DNA of 64,000 nucleotides from Kryptolebias marmoratus (lineage: Eukaryota; Chordata; Actinopteri; Cyprinodontiformes; Rivulidae), in the NCBI RefSeq assembly GCF_001649575.2, contig NC_051450.1, forward strand, positions 17,481,959 through 17,545,958, given 5' to 3'. How positions within the stretch are numbered: position 1 is the stretch's first letter; each line of letters starts with the position of its first letter. Shown here piece after piece: positions 1-13,600 of this stretch. The translations under genes were made by a program, and so were the position numbers. Under the pieces are notes generated by a model. That model ran no database searches and was not told the DNA's origin. It saw nothing but the letters and a program-made list of their open reading frames with translations.

Positions 1-313
1 CCACATGATATGAAACATCCTCTCAGTGGTGCACACATTGTCTGCATGTCTCAATTACAGCCTGAATTCTTTACTTCAGAAACACACACACACACACTTA
101 CCCACTCACTCAAACACACAAACCAGTGAGTACAGAGTGATGCTTGCCTGGATATTTACTCACAGAAAAGTCTGTAAGCAATCACATCCAAAAATATGGT
201 TAAAACCATGTAAAACGACTTATACCCAATAACTTTAGGAAACTGTAAGAAGACCAACTTTACAGACAAGTTTTGCCCAACTCATCCATTTCCACTAAAC
301 AGAACCTGCTGTG

Positions 314-367
<54 letters not shown>

Positions 368-1278
368 TGGAGAGGCAGCAGAGCTCTCTCAGGTTACATA
401 CACACAGGAAGGCTCAGAGCAATAACAAAGGCCTTTCAAAGAAACCCTCAGCAGGTTAAGATAAAATGTTTTCGCTCAAACTGATAAAAAGCATCTGTAG
501 CCTAAATGAGCAGGCGCTGGTATCAGTGCAGTGGTGCATGCAGCAGATCGGACTCCACAGATTAAAACGGACACCAGGGTGTCTCCCTCGTGGAAGCAAG
601 CGCAGATTGAATGCACGAGCGTGACTGGACCGGTATCGACAAAAACACCTGTGACGTTCCAGCGCCATATATCCATGTCTGCCAGTAATGTCCACAGTGA
701 GAACCAGGAAACCGATAGCGTGTTATCAAACTGTTCCAAACGCTAGACTCTCCATGAGTCCACTTCAGCTGCTGGAGAAACACTCTAAATCTTACTTTTT
801 TTTTCTTTTCACAATTCTCCACTGCATGCACGCAACACTGTAGGACTCCTATAACTGAACTAGAAACTATTTTCGAACTTCAAAAGAAAGACAGAGTCGG
901 TAGATGACAAGTGAAATTAATTAAAACTTCTACAATTCAAATTAGAGGTTAACGTGTCGTGTGTGTGCCAAACAAAGACCTCTAAAAAGTTGTGAAACAT
1001 AATACATCACCAACAGAAAGTTGCATTTTTAAATCAAGATCTGTAAGTCAAATGTGTACAACTTTGGGTAAATTTCAAACCAATAAAGAAGAAAAAAGAG
1101 GGGAGTTTTTAATGGATAGTTTTTCACAATCTGGTGAGTGCAGTGTATTTATGAGAAATAGGAATAATTGGAAAACTACAAAACAAGTACTTGAGTTAGA
1201 TTATACCAAAATGTCTATATTAAAATATGAACTTTAGACTTTTTGTAGATCTACAGAGATCAAATCTTTGCATCTTAC
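1..1278. other. stau2 intron (left edge)
   Basis: No coding exon is recognised. It contains a long (GT)n at about 315-365 and a block at 456-831 where several frames on both strands are open for 70-90 codons without resemblance to Staufen. Confidence 0.6.
315..365. repeat. (GT)n microsatellite
   Basis: About 24 uninterrupted GT units read directly. Confidence 0.97.
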
Positions 1279-1643
1279 CTGGAAGCCCTGGATGTGAGCC
1301 AGGTAATCCAGCTGTTGTGCTGGCTGCACTGACACTCCACAGGCCATGTTCTTCCCTTTCATGGGCAGTGATGCGTCGGCTGTGGGGGACTGAGGTGACT
1401 GACCGTTAAGCAGCAGCTCTCTGGCCATAGTAGCAGTTGGGCTGGGCGATGTGGGTGAGCCGCTGTAATATGGAGAGTGTCCTGGGGGTACTGGGGCAGG
1501 GCAGGGCCCCATGTCTTTGGATGTCATATAGTTGATGGATCCTCCACTGCTGCCACCAGAGCCCGGTGAACTGCCACTCTGCTTTCTGCTGGCTTCCATC
1601 TCCTGGTAGACGTCGGGGCTGAGGTGGAGGAGACCCTTCTGGG
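1279..1643 (-). CDS. stau2: stau2 long linker exon before the C-terminal domain
   Basis: 365 nt, acceptor CCCTCCAG|CCC after a C-rich tract, donor TTCCAG|GTAAGA. It codes for residues 478-599: [20 protein letters not shown], a Ser/Gly/Pro-rich stretch, [14 protein letters not shown], then [15 protein letters not shown]. It is longer than the mammalian equivalent because of the [13 protein letters not shown] and proline-rich runs. Read-through of the donor would add RCKDLISVDLQKV and a stop. The following exon (C-terminal domain) is not in the window. Confidence 0.93.
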
Positions 1644-4600
1644 CTGGAGGGGGGGGTCACAGAAGAGTGGAAGGGGATTGGATAAAGCGCAGGAAAAAGG
1701 GTTAAAAATAAAGACGTATGATTGAATAAACTGATAAAAGTGAAAAGAATAACAGCGTTAAAGTACAAAACCATGAATAAAAAAAAAAAAAAGGGATGCA
1801 CCAATCGATTGACTGGTGATCAGAATTGAGCAACTTTTAGCTTGACGGGGTGACTTTTAATGTGTCTTCATTTTATCATCTGCTATCCTCAATACCAGAA
1901 TGTCTGAAGTGTAGTGTCGTGAGAAGAAATGCTAATAAAAAATAAAAAAAGGGTTGAAATGTGTGAATGAATGCATATTACCAAATAAAATGACACTGGT
2001 GAGACAAAATCCTACATATTTTAGGTTCATACTGTGTACAGTCTCTTAATAGTCAAACTGAACAACAACAAAAAAAGAATCAACAGTTTGACATTTGCAT
2101 TTACATAACATACATTTTTTCCTCATTGTGACCTACAGAAAAAAATCTGGTTCTTATCTCGAGTAAAAATCATGTGTAGACAGATTTCCTGGTCAATCAT
2201 TTTGAGACAATGCAAACTGTCTCTGTGTGCCCCTAACTGTGCTCATCGGCTTCCCATACTGACAATATACGGTCAAGTTTGAGTCTGATTAAAATCAAAT
2301 GTTTGAAAGAGTCTGCTGGAAATCACACAGCCTCTTTCTTTCGCCTCTCGAACTCAAACGCAGAAATACAAACGGAGCATCCACCAATATCAACAGAGTG
2401 TCTATGACTTCATTGTTGATGGGAAACAGCGGCATCAGCTAACCAGCATCCTGTTCCACTTACGACGACTTTTAAAATACAACAGAACCCGGAAGTGGGT
2501 CGGTTCTTTAGAGACTATTTCAGTGTCTAAAGGGAACCTGGATAGACACTTTATTTGAAAAAGCTGAAGCAACATTATTGTCTAAACTGCTTGTCTAAAA
2601 TAGCAACTTAGTCCAAACATGCAGGAGTTTTCACCAGCTGAGCACTCCAACATTATGTCCTGTTTCACACAATTTGGAGACTATTTTGGACTTCGACATC
2701 ATTAATGTAGCTGAAATAGACCAAGGAAGAAGACAACAATGAGCTTAATACTTTTATCAAAGCTGAGTTTGAAAAAATAAAGACGCTAAGTGTGCCAGAA
2801 AAGGAAAAAACCTGCAGAAATCTGAAGGGCAAGGAAACGTTAAAGACAAGAATGAGCTGTGAGCCGGTTACAATGGAAGAGGATGTGAGGATGAGTGGAT
2901 ACCAAACCCATGAGGAACCTCCAGGCCCAGCCAAGGTCACCAGAGACAGGAAGGCCAGCTGTCTGTGTGTCTGTGCGTATGTCTGAGGGCTTGTTTGTGC
3001 GTGCATACGGACTAACAGCTGGGAGAAAGTGGTGTGGAGTGAGCACATGAATGACAGTCCACTTCCTGTTTCAGTTAACATTTACCATCACACACAAAGT
3101 CGGAGAGATTTGCACACTTGTAGCTACCTCTAGTCAAAAATTCCTGGAAACCTGCTGACAGCATTTCCCTTTATAAAAAAAAAAAAAAGAAGCTTGTGCT
3201 TTTTCCAAAAGAAAAGAAAAGCTGAAGGAAACAGCAATGAAATCCTAGGCTTATTACTCATTCTACAACAAACTCCCCACTGCCAACAGTGACACAACCA
3301 GGAGGATTTTTTTTCCAACCTTTCCAATGATGACAACTGCAATTTCAATTTACACAAATAAAACTTGCAGGCCTGCGCATTTTGAATGTTGCACCGTAAA
3401 AGTGAAAGGTGCAATCCAACATGACATCAGCAGTGGACGAAAACTACTAAAGCGGGAGGCAGTCGGCGTGCATGCGAGGATGTTTGCATCTGATTGAGTG
3501 CTTGAGTGTCGGACGGTGAGCGTGAGAAGAAGCAAGCGCGAGCGAGACAAAGAAGGGGAGCCAGAGAGAGTGAATAAGCAAAAGTGACTGAGTGTATTTC
3601 TCTATGATGTTGAGACAGTGGTTGTGAAATTGTGTACATGACGCGAAAGGGGGGAGTGGGAGAGAAGCAAAGTGAGGCTGAGAAGAGGGGATAAATTTAA
3701 AAAAAAAAAAGCAATGGAGAGCTGTGTTTGTGGTGCTGGTTCCAGGCAGTTGCTGAGGGGTCCCACCCAGACTCGGTGTCCGGTGGGCCAGGGGAGCACT
3801 GGAGGGAAGCCAGAGCCAAGCATGAGACTGATCGAAAACAGATAGGGCCGGAGCCCACCGCTATAAATCACCAGTGTGGAGCAAGACCTTTACATAGTTC
3901 ACACATGCACACAATGCACAGACACACACACACACATATATATGAGCAGCAGGAAATGAATTGTGGCAACTCAAGTGAAAAGCCCTGCTGCAATCCCCAT
4001 GGGAATAAAAGGGAGAAAAATCACTCTTCTAACTTCTTTTTTCTTCTTTCTTTTTACGCTCCCTTCCTGTCTCTAAGCCACCCTGTTTGTTGTAGCAGCG
4101 TCTTCCACTGCTTACACAGAGCAAAGAACACACACACACAAAGTTTGGAATGAAGGCTGTGGGTGACTAAGATATGTGTGTGTGTTTTGTTTGCAAAAGA
4201 AAGAACTGAAGATACAGCAATAAATGAACAGCCCTTGACACATTCACCCACTTTTTCCCACTAATGCAAAAATGCTCTGCACTATAGAAAAGAGGAGTGG
4301 GTAAATTACAGAAACGTAGATGTTAAAAATAATTTTTCCAGGGCAAGAGAATGGTATAGCGATAGAGATATAAAATTCAGATAACCTTAAATGTCAATAA
4401 ACAGAATCTGTTAAAGCAACAACAACAAAAAAACTAGTACAGAGGTTTTATTATACCAATCCTAAAACAAGAACATTGATTTTATTTTACACATTTGTTG
4501 GTAGGATTTGTTGCAGCCTTATTACTGCTAGGCTTGTGAGTGTTTTCATACCCCATTGTTACATTTTTACAGAGTTAATCAGCCATAAAATTGTCATTTA

Positions 4601-7600
4601 AAAGCAGGTAATGTTGAAAAAAGTGACATATTTCAATGTTTTAACTGCAAAAATGAACAAGAAAAAAAGGCTGTAAAGGAAGTGCTTCAATCACGGATAA
4701 TGAGCTCATTAAGTAATTGTAAAAAAACAAAAATAACCATATCCAGGTACTACAGGAATGTTGGAAATCTGGTCTGTTCCCTATTTGTAAGTTGGCTGGT
4801 ACCAAAATTACAGAAAAGTTAAGTTTCAAAGAGCAGCCAATCACAGATATCGTTAAAGGCCTGAATAAATACAGGTACTACCTTTTATTAACCTAAGGAA
4901 CACAGCCTTTTAGCAATGCTACACAAAATGTAACATTTATTTAACTTTGACTTGATGTGACTAATAAAAAAAGCAATGACAAAACAAAATAAATTATACC
5001 CTTCAGGAGATAACAAACCAAATTCACTAAAAGTCAGTATAGAAGATGAAAAGATAATTTTGTTTTCTGTAATACTGACTCAATCGGCACTTCAGGAGAT
5101 AATAGATGATAAAGAAGGTAACAAACTGATTTGATTTTTAAAAGGCTACAAAAGTAACAACAGTGTGAAAATATGATATATTCCTTAATATTTAATTTTA
5201 AAATCCAGATTAATCTTAAAAACTAACAGCTTTATACTGATTATCACCACATTTTTAAATAGTTTTGACAGTCATTGTAGAAGGTTTCATGACATTCAAA
5301 CTCTTGATATCATTAGACCGATCTTATAGGGCATTCAAGCAACAAGAACGAGCGGGGTTAAACAGAAGGTACAATTGTTTATCATCTCCATGTAAATAAA
5401 CTCTTATGTTACATTAAAAGAACAGTGTGTATTCAGAAAAGAAAGGCCTGCAATAACCCACTGAAACACACCTTGAGGACATTTTGCAGATAAGGGACTT
5501 GAGTTACAAGAAATGCCTTTCAGAAAGTAAATCTGAACCTCTGCAAGGCCAAGCCTCCAAGTTTATATAACTAATTACTTCAAAAGAAACGTGACAAAGA
5601 TTTGTGTGAATGTAGTAACACACCAAAAGCACAAATAAGAAGCCTGCACTGCACTGTAAACTGTGCCGTTTCTTTACAGCTAGTACTTTGGTGATTTTTA
5701 CTTCCTATAGCCAATTAGAACCAAGCAGAAATCAGGAACATCTTCCATTCACCAAATGCAGAAACACGGAGAAAACCAAAACCAGCTGTGTTTGTTTGAA
5801 TGAGTTGTAAATGGTGTTTATGCAAAAACATTATTTAGACATTAGTGTTGTGTGATTGTGTGTATTTTAAAGAACTATACAGTGGATAGGTAAAGCTTTG
5901 TGCTGAGTGTGAGATAAGTGAGAATGGCACCACACCAGAGGTTCATTTGAAGCAAAAATTAGAAAAAACCACCAAATAAGGAAGACTTGTTCCCCCAAAG
6001 GGTTCTACTCTGGAGGTCTTGGGCAAACGCTGGAGCTGGAGCGACCACAGAAGCCACAAACACCAAAACAGTCCATCCCAGAGAATAATCATTTTTTTAT
6101 AAACATAATTTAGATGATGTATATTTCAGAACATTTGACGTGAAAGCTGAATAAATTGTGTCTGAGGCCATGTTCTCATCTGGACTCTTTATATCAAATC
6201 GAAAGCAGCAACACATTTGCAGGGTTGCTCATTCAAATGCAATCTGCAAAAGATGAAACCTCACATCTCTTCTGCTCCCCGGGGTGAGGCTGGATACCCT
6301 TAGTACTTCCAAAGATCTCCGTTAAACCAGAGCAGACAGCACATTTGAATCTAACAAGGTTATCTGCTTGTTTTCCACATCACTCAACAGATCACTGTTC
6401 ATCTGTCCACAGAAATGTTGCTTCTCAACCTACATGCATTTACTTGCAGCCATTTCAGTTGAAACTACTAAAGGAATGACATTTTTTATCACTTTGGGAC
6501 ATCACAGCAGTGTATGTCATTCTGCTGCATTGAGACCTTTAGAAGAAATTCTTTGCACAACACTTTGGAGAGCAAAACAGCATGTAAAATACAATGTGAA
6601 GGCTTTCACTAGCTGCTGAACAAAGTAAAAATGACTTTTTTAATGTTTTCATTTTGCTTTCTGATAAGTCAGCCAACTTGACAACAAACCGCCGAGGAAA
6701 ACCAGCTGTTTCTACGAATTTGCATCCTTGCACTTTTCTGGGATGATTCCTTGGAGTCCTACTCCCCTCTATAAATAAAAGTTTATTTAGGGTCATCCCA
6801 TTTCCATGTATAATGCAACATAAATCTCATCATGGAATTTTTGTGTACTTGTCTTTGCGCAAATTTTATTTTCCAACGTCTACTTCAGAACTCCCCTTTT
6901 TCTGTTTCTCGCTTGCACACAAATGTTTCAGCTAAATGTTAAAGTGATTTTAAAAATGAGAATGTTTTTAATGTTTTGGCCTTGTGTCCACATCGAAGCA
7001 ACTTTTTAGGAGCCTCAAAATGGTATTTTTTGTAAAAAGGTTCCTGAGTAAAAAAAATCTTGAAACAACCCACTGTGTTTTTGAGTAGACCAGTGGTGTC
7101 CAATCCTGCTCCTGCAGGGCCACTATCCTGCATGTTTTAGATGTTTCTTCAATGAATGAGGGATTAACAGGCTTCTGCAAAACTTGAAGATCGGCTGAAG
7201 AGCAGGGAAACAACAAAAACATGCAGGATAGTGGGCCTTGAGGACCAGGATTGGACGCCACTGGTGTACACAGATAAAACACAACCTTTTGAAAACAGTG
7301 ATGTCATGTCCCCACCTTGAAATTGACCTACAACCCGAGAGGGCATCTTCCAAACGTCATGCCAGCCAACAGCTGTTACCAACCATGTTGCAGATTAGAT
7401 GACTAGAAGAGCTCAAACCACTTTAAAAAGATAAAAACAGTCACAAGAGGAGGTGTAAAATAATGATAGAACAAGGCTCTAACACTGAATGATGAAAGAT
7501 GACGGATTAATATGAGTTTGAGGAGGTTCTAGTACTTACCACAATGAGGACTTAATCAAAAACTAATTTTCACTTTCATTAATAAAAAAAAATCTTGTTT

Positions 7601-10600
7601 CATATTAACATCTACTGAATATCTGTAGAATGAATGTGTGAGTGTGTTTGTACATGTCTACATTTCAGAGTGTTGTGTGTTAATCCTGAGTGAAAAGCTC
7701 TGTTTTTTTGTTTTTTTTGCTAAGGAAGGTAGCAGGGGGAGTCCCCAGAGGGCCTCTGTGTGGTGGCCCTGTAAGCCCGTGTGAATAAGCCTGAATTCGC
7801 AGGCTCCCCACGAGGACGCACGGCCAATTAAGCTGACAGTCAGAAGCCCATTGACCAGTCACAGAGATTAAACGCCGGGCCATCTCGGTGGCTAAAACCA
7901 CCTGCAGGATGGAGGGAGTGATGGAAAGCAAGAGAGGAGGAGGAGGAGGAAATGGTAATAGACACAGAGAGACGTGCCGATACTCACTGTTACTTGTTGC
8001 TTCGGTAAAAGGCGCCTTTTGTCCATTCCAGCCTTTGTTGTCCATCTGTAGTAATGCAAAGGGAGGGAGAGAAGAGGGAGGTAAGAGAGATGTCGATTCT
8101 TGAGCAGACAGCTTCTTCACGCATGTCAGACAGGTTCCTTCCTACTGTTTGGTAGACAAGCACTCACAAGATGGGATGCATAAGAAGACTACCACCTCTC
8201 TAAGCCAGCTACTCATTTAGAGGCTGTTGTCAGTGTTTAGTAGCCTAAAAAGATTGTTTTCAATGTGTTAATTCCTCTATGATTCACATTTCACACGGAT
8301 CAAAAAAACTTGTGTGTGAAACAGAAGCAAACCAGATGTACGTGTCAGCTAAAGACATGATATGGCTGTAAACAAATGCATCCCAGTCTCTAAACATCCT
8401 TTTCGGATCTTAAGTGGGAATGCGCCATAAATTAACTTGTGGGAGAAAAAAAAAAAAAAAGAGGAGGAAGGACAGATGTAGTGTGATGGAAAGTGATCCT
8501 TAAAGAGACAAATTCTTCCACAACAGCTCTGGAGATCTGCGGGTTAAATGAAAAGTGGGGCACCCAAAATGTTCTTTAGATGACGTTTTACAGACATAAA
8601 GCCATTTATCAGCCACTAATTCAATTTAGTCTAAATATTCTGCCTAAAATTCATAAACAGATCACTAGAAACAAATGTAAATGTTGTTAGGACTGTTTAA
8701 ATTGGAGATCAAAGCAAAGGGAATCCCTGACTAAACTGGACTGAGGTTTTTTTTAGAATAGATAATCAGCCTTAACATTATGACCATCATCCTAATATGG
8801 AATTTGACCCTTTTCGAACCAATAAGCACAGGTCTCTGAAGGTCTGACACCAATTCACCAGCAACAGATCCTTTGTCTTTAAATCTCCAATTAATGAACT
8901 GGTTTTATAGGTCCCCAACTGAATTTATTTCTGAAGATTTTTGGGGTCATGTTGTTGTTCCTGAAAGGATTCTTGAACCATATTTGGAGCGCTGGACACA
9001 TTAGCCTGCTGAAACGGGCCACTGCAATCAGGGAATATAATTTTCTTGCACACCTATACTTGGTTTGTGAAAACATTTGAGCAAGAATCAAGGTGGAGTG
9101 CATTGAGGTACGTACAACTTATTTAAGAGGTGAGTACATGGATAGAGGGACCATGAATTACCACATTGCCCAAACGTCCCACTGCACCTGCCAGCTTACC
9201 TTCTTTTAAATTTAAACCTTCATGCAAACCACTTAAACTAAAACCTGACTACTACAAACACCGAGCAAGAACTGCAGATGTAACATAGCTGCTTCGAAAC
9301 CAGAATTTGGCTCTAGTCATAGTTTCCCAAATCTTAATCCATCAGATTATTACCAGGTCTGCTGATAGTGATGTTGACTGGTTGCCCAAATATAAATATA
9401 GCATCATGAGTAATTAATGGGCTGTCTGAAGAATAATTGATATTCAGCAAAAAGCTTTGGTTACGTAACACAATCTCTTTCTGATTCTGCTCTGTTCCAA
9501 TGAGGTGAATAAAGATGATGGCGATCAATGGTTGCTTGCGAAACCCACTCAGTTCAGAGGAGCTGAAAGTGTTATATAACAGGTCAGGAGCACTGAGACC
9601 CGTGATAAATCTGGGAGGAAACTCACTGTTAGTATGTCTGCACACGGCTGGAGAGTTAAGCCTTTAAAATACGTTGATAAAAGCAAATTACAAGAAATAG
9701 TTATTCTTTATTTATAGGCATTTCATTTTGGTTAAAAATATAATTTTATGTAAATAAATTTGCTAATTGGAGTTCATGAGAAGACTCCAAATAGCCTTGC
9801 ATCAATGTTTATTGTAAGCCTGTGATGATTGAATAACAAAAATCTGAAACTGCAAACTTTAGCTCTTTTCTCAGCAAAACAATGACAGTTTTCAGCTTCT
9901 TAGAAGTGAAATAGTTACATATAATAACAGATTGGGTGATTTGTATATAAACCGAATATACAAGTTGGCATAAGCAATGGTTTGAAAGCATGACTTGTAC
10001 CTCTGAGGGGGTCTGAGGGACTGTGGACGCCTTGTATCCTAGCTGTAGCAGCATCGCCTCAGCAGCGTTCCGCTTGGCCACCTTCTTGTTGGGTCCTGTT
10101 CCCGTGGCAACCTCGTTATTCACCTTCACCTGCACCAGCAAGCACAGAGAGACACAAAATCAGAATATTAGGGCTGCGTGGTTACGTTCTGTTCAGGTGT
10201 TAGTGACTTTCTCCTAGCTTTTATGCTTCCATTCACTTTTAGCCGAGTGCAATCACTCTCTGAGCCAAGTCAGCCTCGCAACGTGAAGTGTTTGTTTTTC
10301 AGTAATCCCAAAGCATTAAATCTGTCTATCCAGAATGTAAGCAGAAATTTCCAAGAGAATATCAGACGTCGTTGTGTTATGCAAACAGACAATTACACTG
10401 TACAAATAACATTCTGGGAGCCAAAGCCTGTGAATGGACAGCCTCAGCGCACTTATTCAAAGTGGCCTGACAAGCTCAAGTACTGCTCTGAATGCATAAA
10501 GTGGGCAACGCCACATAGCGAGGATAAACAACTAAATGAGTAACCACATCGCTAAACAGAATCACTCTTTTATTAGGCATTAAAAATTAATCAGCTCCTC

Positions 10601-13600
10601 AAAGGTTTTTGATAAAAGGTGGAGTTTTTTCTTTCTCAAACTAGTGATGGGTTTAAAGAAAAGATGTGAAAACAGAGGCTCATTTGAGCTCTGCTGCCTA
10701 CCAAGGGAAACAATGTGGAAATTTTAGAAGAGTGAGTGGACTGCACAAAAGAACACACACACTCACAGGGCCTAATGTGTGTATCAAAGAGGCATGGAGA
10801 ATAGGTTTGAGGCTGAATTACTGCCTGATGCTGAGAGAAGCTCTGTTCTTCATTTGAAAGAGGAGGATTACGGAAGAAAAGACAAAGAAGGGAGAGTTTG
10901 ACTGAGAGACGGAGAGGGGGATGAATGGGAGCAAGGATAGTTATGCAGTTGAAACGTCATGGGTTAATAAAAATGGACAAATCTCATTCAGGCAACCGAG
11001 CTAAGACACAAGCTTCTCAATAAAGATGTCTTGTGTAGATACACACTCAGCAGCAGCAGCTTTATTAAAACATTCGACTCATGTGCAAACAGCAGGTAAA
11101 CTGAGAAGACATCCTGCATACACTTAGCACCCTTAAAACTGGATGCATTATCCAGGTCCAACTAATTAACTTGCATCCCTTCAACCAATTAAAAAGTAAC
11201 ATCGTATTTACAACTTGACACTAATATTTCAAATATAAAGACCATTAATAACTTGCAACACTTTTCTCTGAAAAAAAAAAGCTGTAATTACAAATATTAG
11301 ATTTAACTATGCATTATTAGGCCTATTTGCAATAACTTGCAAACACAGCATGCTTTTTGCCATTTTTATATAATAATAAGTATGACCTGAAATAAGATGA
11401 ACAGTTCAGAATAATCCAACTCCTCCTACAAAGAACTACTAGATGAATAAGAACCAGCAAACGTGTAACTTAAAGGGTAAATGTTGCTGCTGCAGGAGCA
11501 GTGCGTTTCATTTTCTTATGAGTAATGGCTCCTTACAACACAGCCATATTCTTGTATTTTCCAGTGGTGCAGAAAACACACCATGTGCTGCCTTTGCTAG
11601 CACCAACAGACGAACTGAAATATAATAGTATAAAACAGTTGGCTGATACACTGAGGAAAAACAGGGCCGTAAAGATAAATGTTCATCTGTCCCAAGGTTT
11701 AACTGTGGCAATAAAAATACATAATAAACAGAACTTTTTAAAAGAGCCTGTGGAAAAAGAGAAGATAAGGGATTAGTTAAAGAGAAAGAAGAGTCAGCTA
11801 TGAAGAGAAGAATGATCGGGAAATATTTTTTTTTAAATCCACGTACGGCGTGCGTCATGAGATATTTGTGGATTTTTTTGTGACAAGCTCACTTTTCACA
11901 ACGATTATTGAGATTGTAGAAAGTGGTGACTGAAATAATACAGGTCTCCTAAAAACAAAACAAACCAAAAAAGTAAAAATGCATCTGAATGCTGTTTTGT
12001 GCAATGTAAAAATAATAAATACTAATTAAAGCAAGATTCAGCTGATTGTACTTTTTTTCTGTTTAACTCCACCTTTCATTGTTATATCATATGTACACTC
12101 AATTAACAAATAAGACACAAAAAAGAAAAAAAACAAAACAAAAAGCAAGTACATACATAAACTTACATTCTGCAAACAAATTATGTTGCCAAGTTCTCAA
12201 AAGAAAAAGCAAAACAGGCTCCTCTTTCCAATAGTTGAATTTCAGGGGATATAGAGAATAAGTAGGCGAAAGTTCATGGCGTCTGCAGTCAAACTGACCC
12301 TAACCTATTATCACTGGACCGGGACAGCCTGGCCATCTGGATAAGATGTACCAATGAGCAATGTAAACACTGAAGGGCGTCTAGACACTGAGACCATGAG
12401 ACTCATCAGCTGTGCTTTAAAATGCACATTTTGATGAGCAGACTGACATATAACACTTTGTCAAGTTGCACACATTCTTAATTTGATCTATTTTTGCTTT
12501 TATAAGTAAATACTTTGTTTAATAAAGTTTGTAAACCACACAAGCCTTATTTGCAAAAGTCGTTTTCATTGAACTGCTGCCAAAGAGTGCCTATTGGTGC
12601 ATCTCTGCAGCTACAGGAGGCTTCTGTCAAAAACTTCTTAGACGATCTTTAGCTTGTTCATAGAGTCTGAATTAGGAATCGAAGGGAAAGCGAAACAAAG
12701 CCACTGTTCACCTGCATGACGAACTCCCGGCGTCGGGGCATTCCTCTCTCAGAAAGCAGCTGGTACTCGGGCTCCTTCTCCTTCTTGGCCTGCTGGATCT
12801 GGGCCAGACGGCTGATGGGATTCATGCCTTGACCGTAGTCCGGCGCTGTCTGGAAGGAAAAGAGGACAAACGTGATCAGTTCCATTCCTCATCCTCTTAT
12901 TGTGTGAATGCTGAGTCAACATTAACACCACTGGTTTTCTCTTCAGTTTCTTCAGAAACCTTGTTGTCTTTTAAATCTGTTTCAGAATACTTGCTCTGTT
13001 TTTTGTCTTCTTATGCTACCTTTAGCTTTCAGCTACCATTCTGCTTCTTTTAACTCTTAGCTACAACTCACTATAGCTTTTCTATTTGTTTAGCTATTTT
13101 AGCTACTGTTCTGTTCATTTCAGCCTCTGTTTTGCTCATTTTAGTCTCTTTCCACTCATTTTAGCCTCTGTTTGCTTGTTTTACCTTTATAAATAATAAA
13201 GAACGAATAAGTTAGCTGTCCTTCAACACTCAATATTCACACAGCATTTTTACAAAAATTGCAATGTCTCTAGCTTCATTAAAACACTTTTTCATCTCCT
13301 ATTTTTTTCTTTTTTATGTTGAACTACTAATGTGTATTTCTGTTCTCCTGTAGAGACATGATCAGCTCTAAAGATCGTATTCATACATCATTTGTTTCAC
13401 ATAATCCAAAGTACACTAAGCTCTGTTGAGTTTAGTCCTAATACATGGATAAATGGAAATCCACCCAAACTTATCAACAAGGACAGTAGTGATCAGAAAA
13501 ACAAGTAAAAGGATTAGCAAGGAAATAAATCTTACTCTAATTTGGTTGTTGTGAGTTTTTTTCACATTTTTTTACATTTCTTGTCTAAATACTCGATTAC

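Noticed and set aside
1234..1278. Extension of the stau2 linker exon through RCKDLISVDLQKV to a stop
   Set aside because: A strong donor CAG|GTAAGA sits exactly after the conserved IQGFQ; the extension does not match Staufen proteins.
3728..4153. 141-codon plus-strand frame
   Set aside because: Intronic, rich in His/Ser/Thr from (CA)n sequence; no domain and no conservation signal visible.
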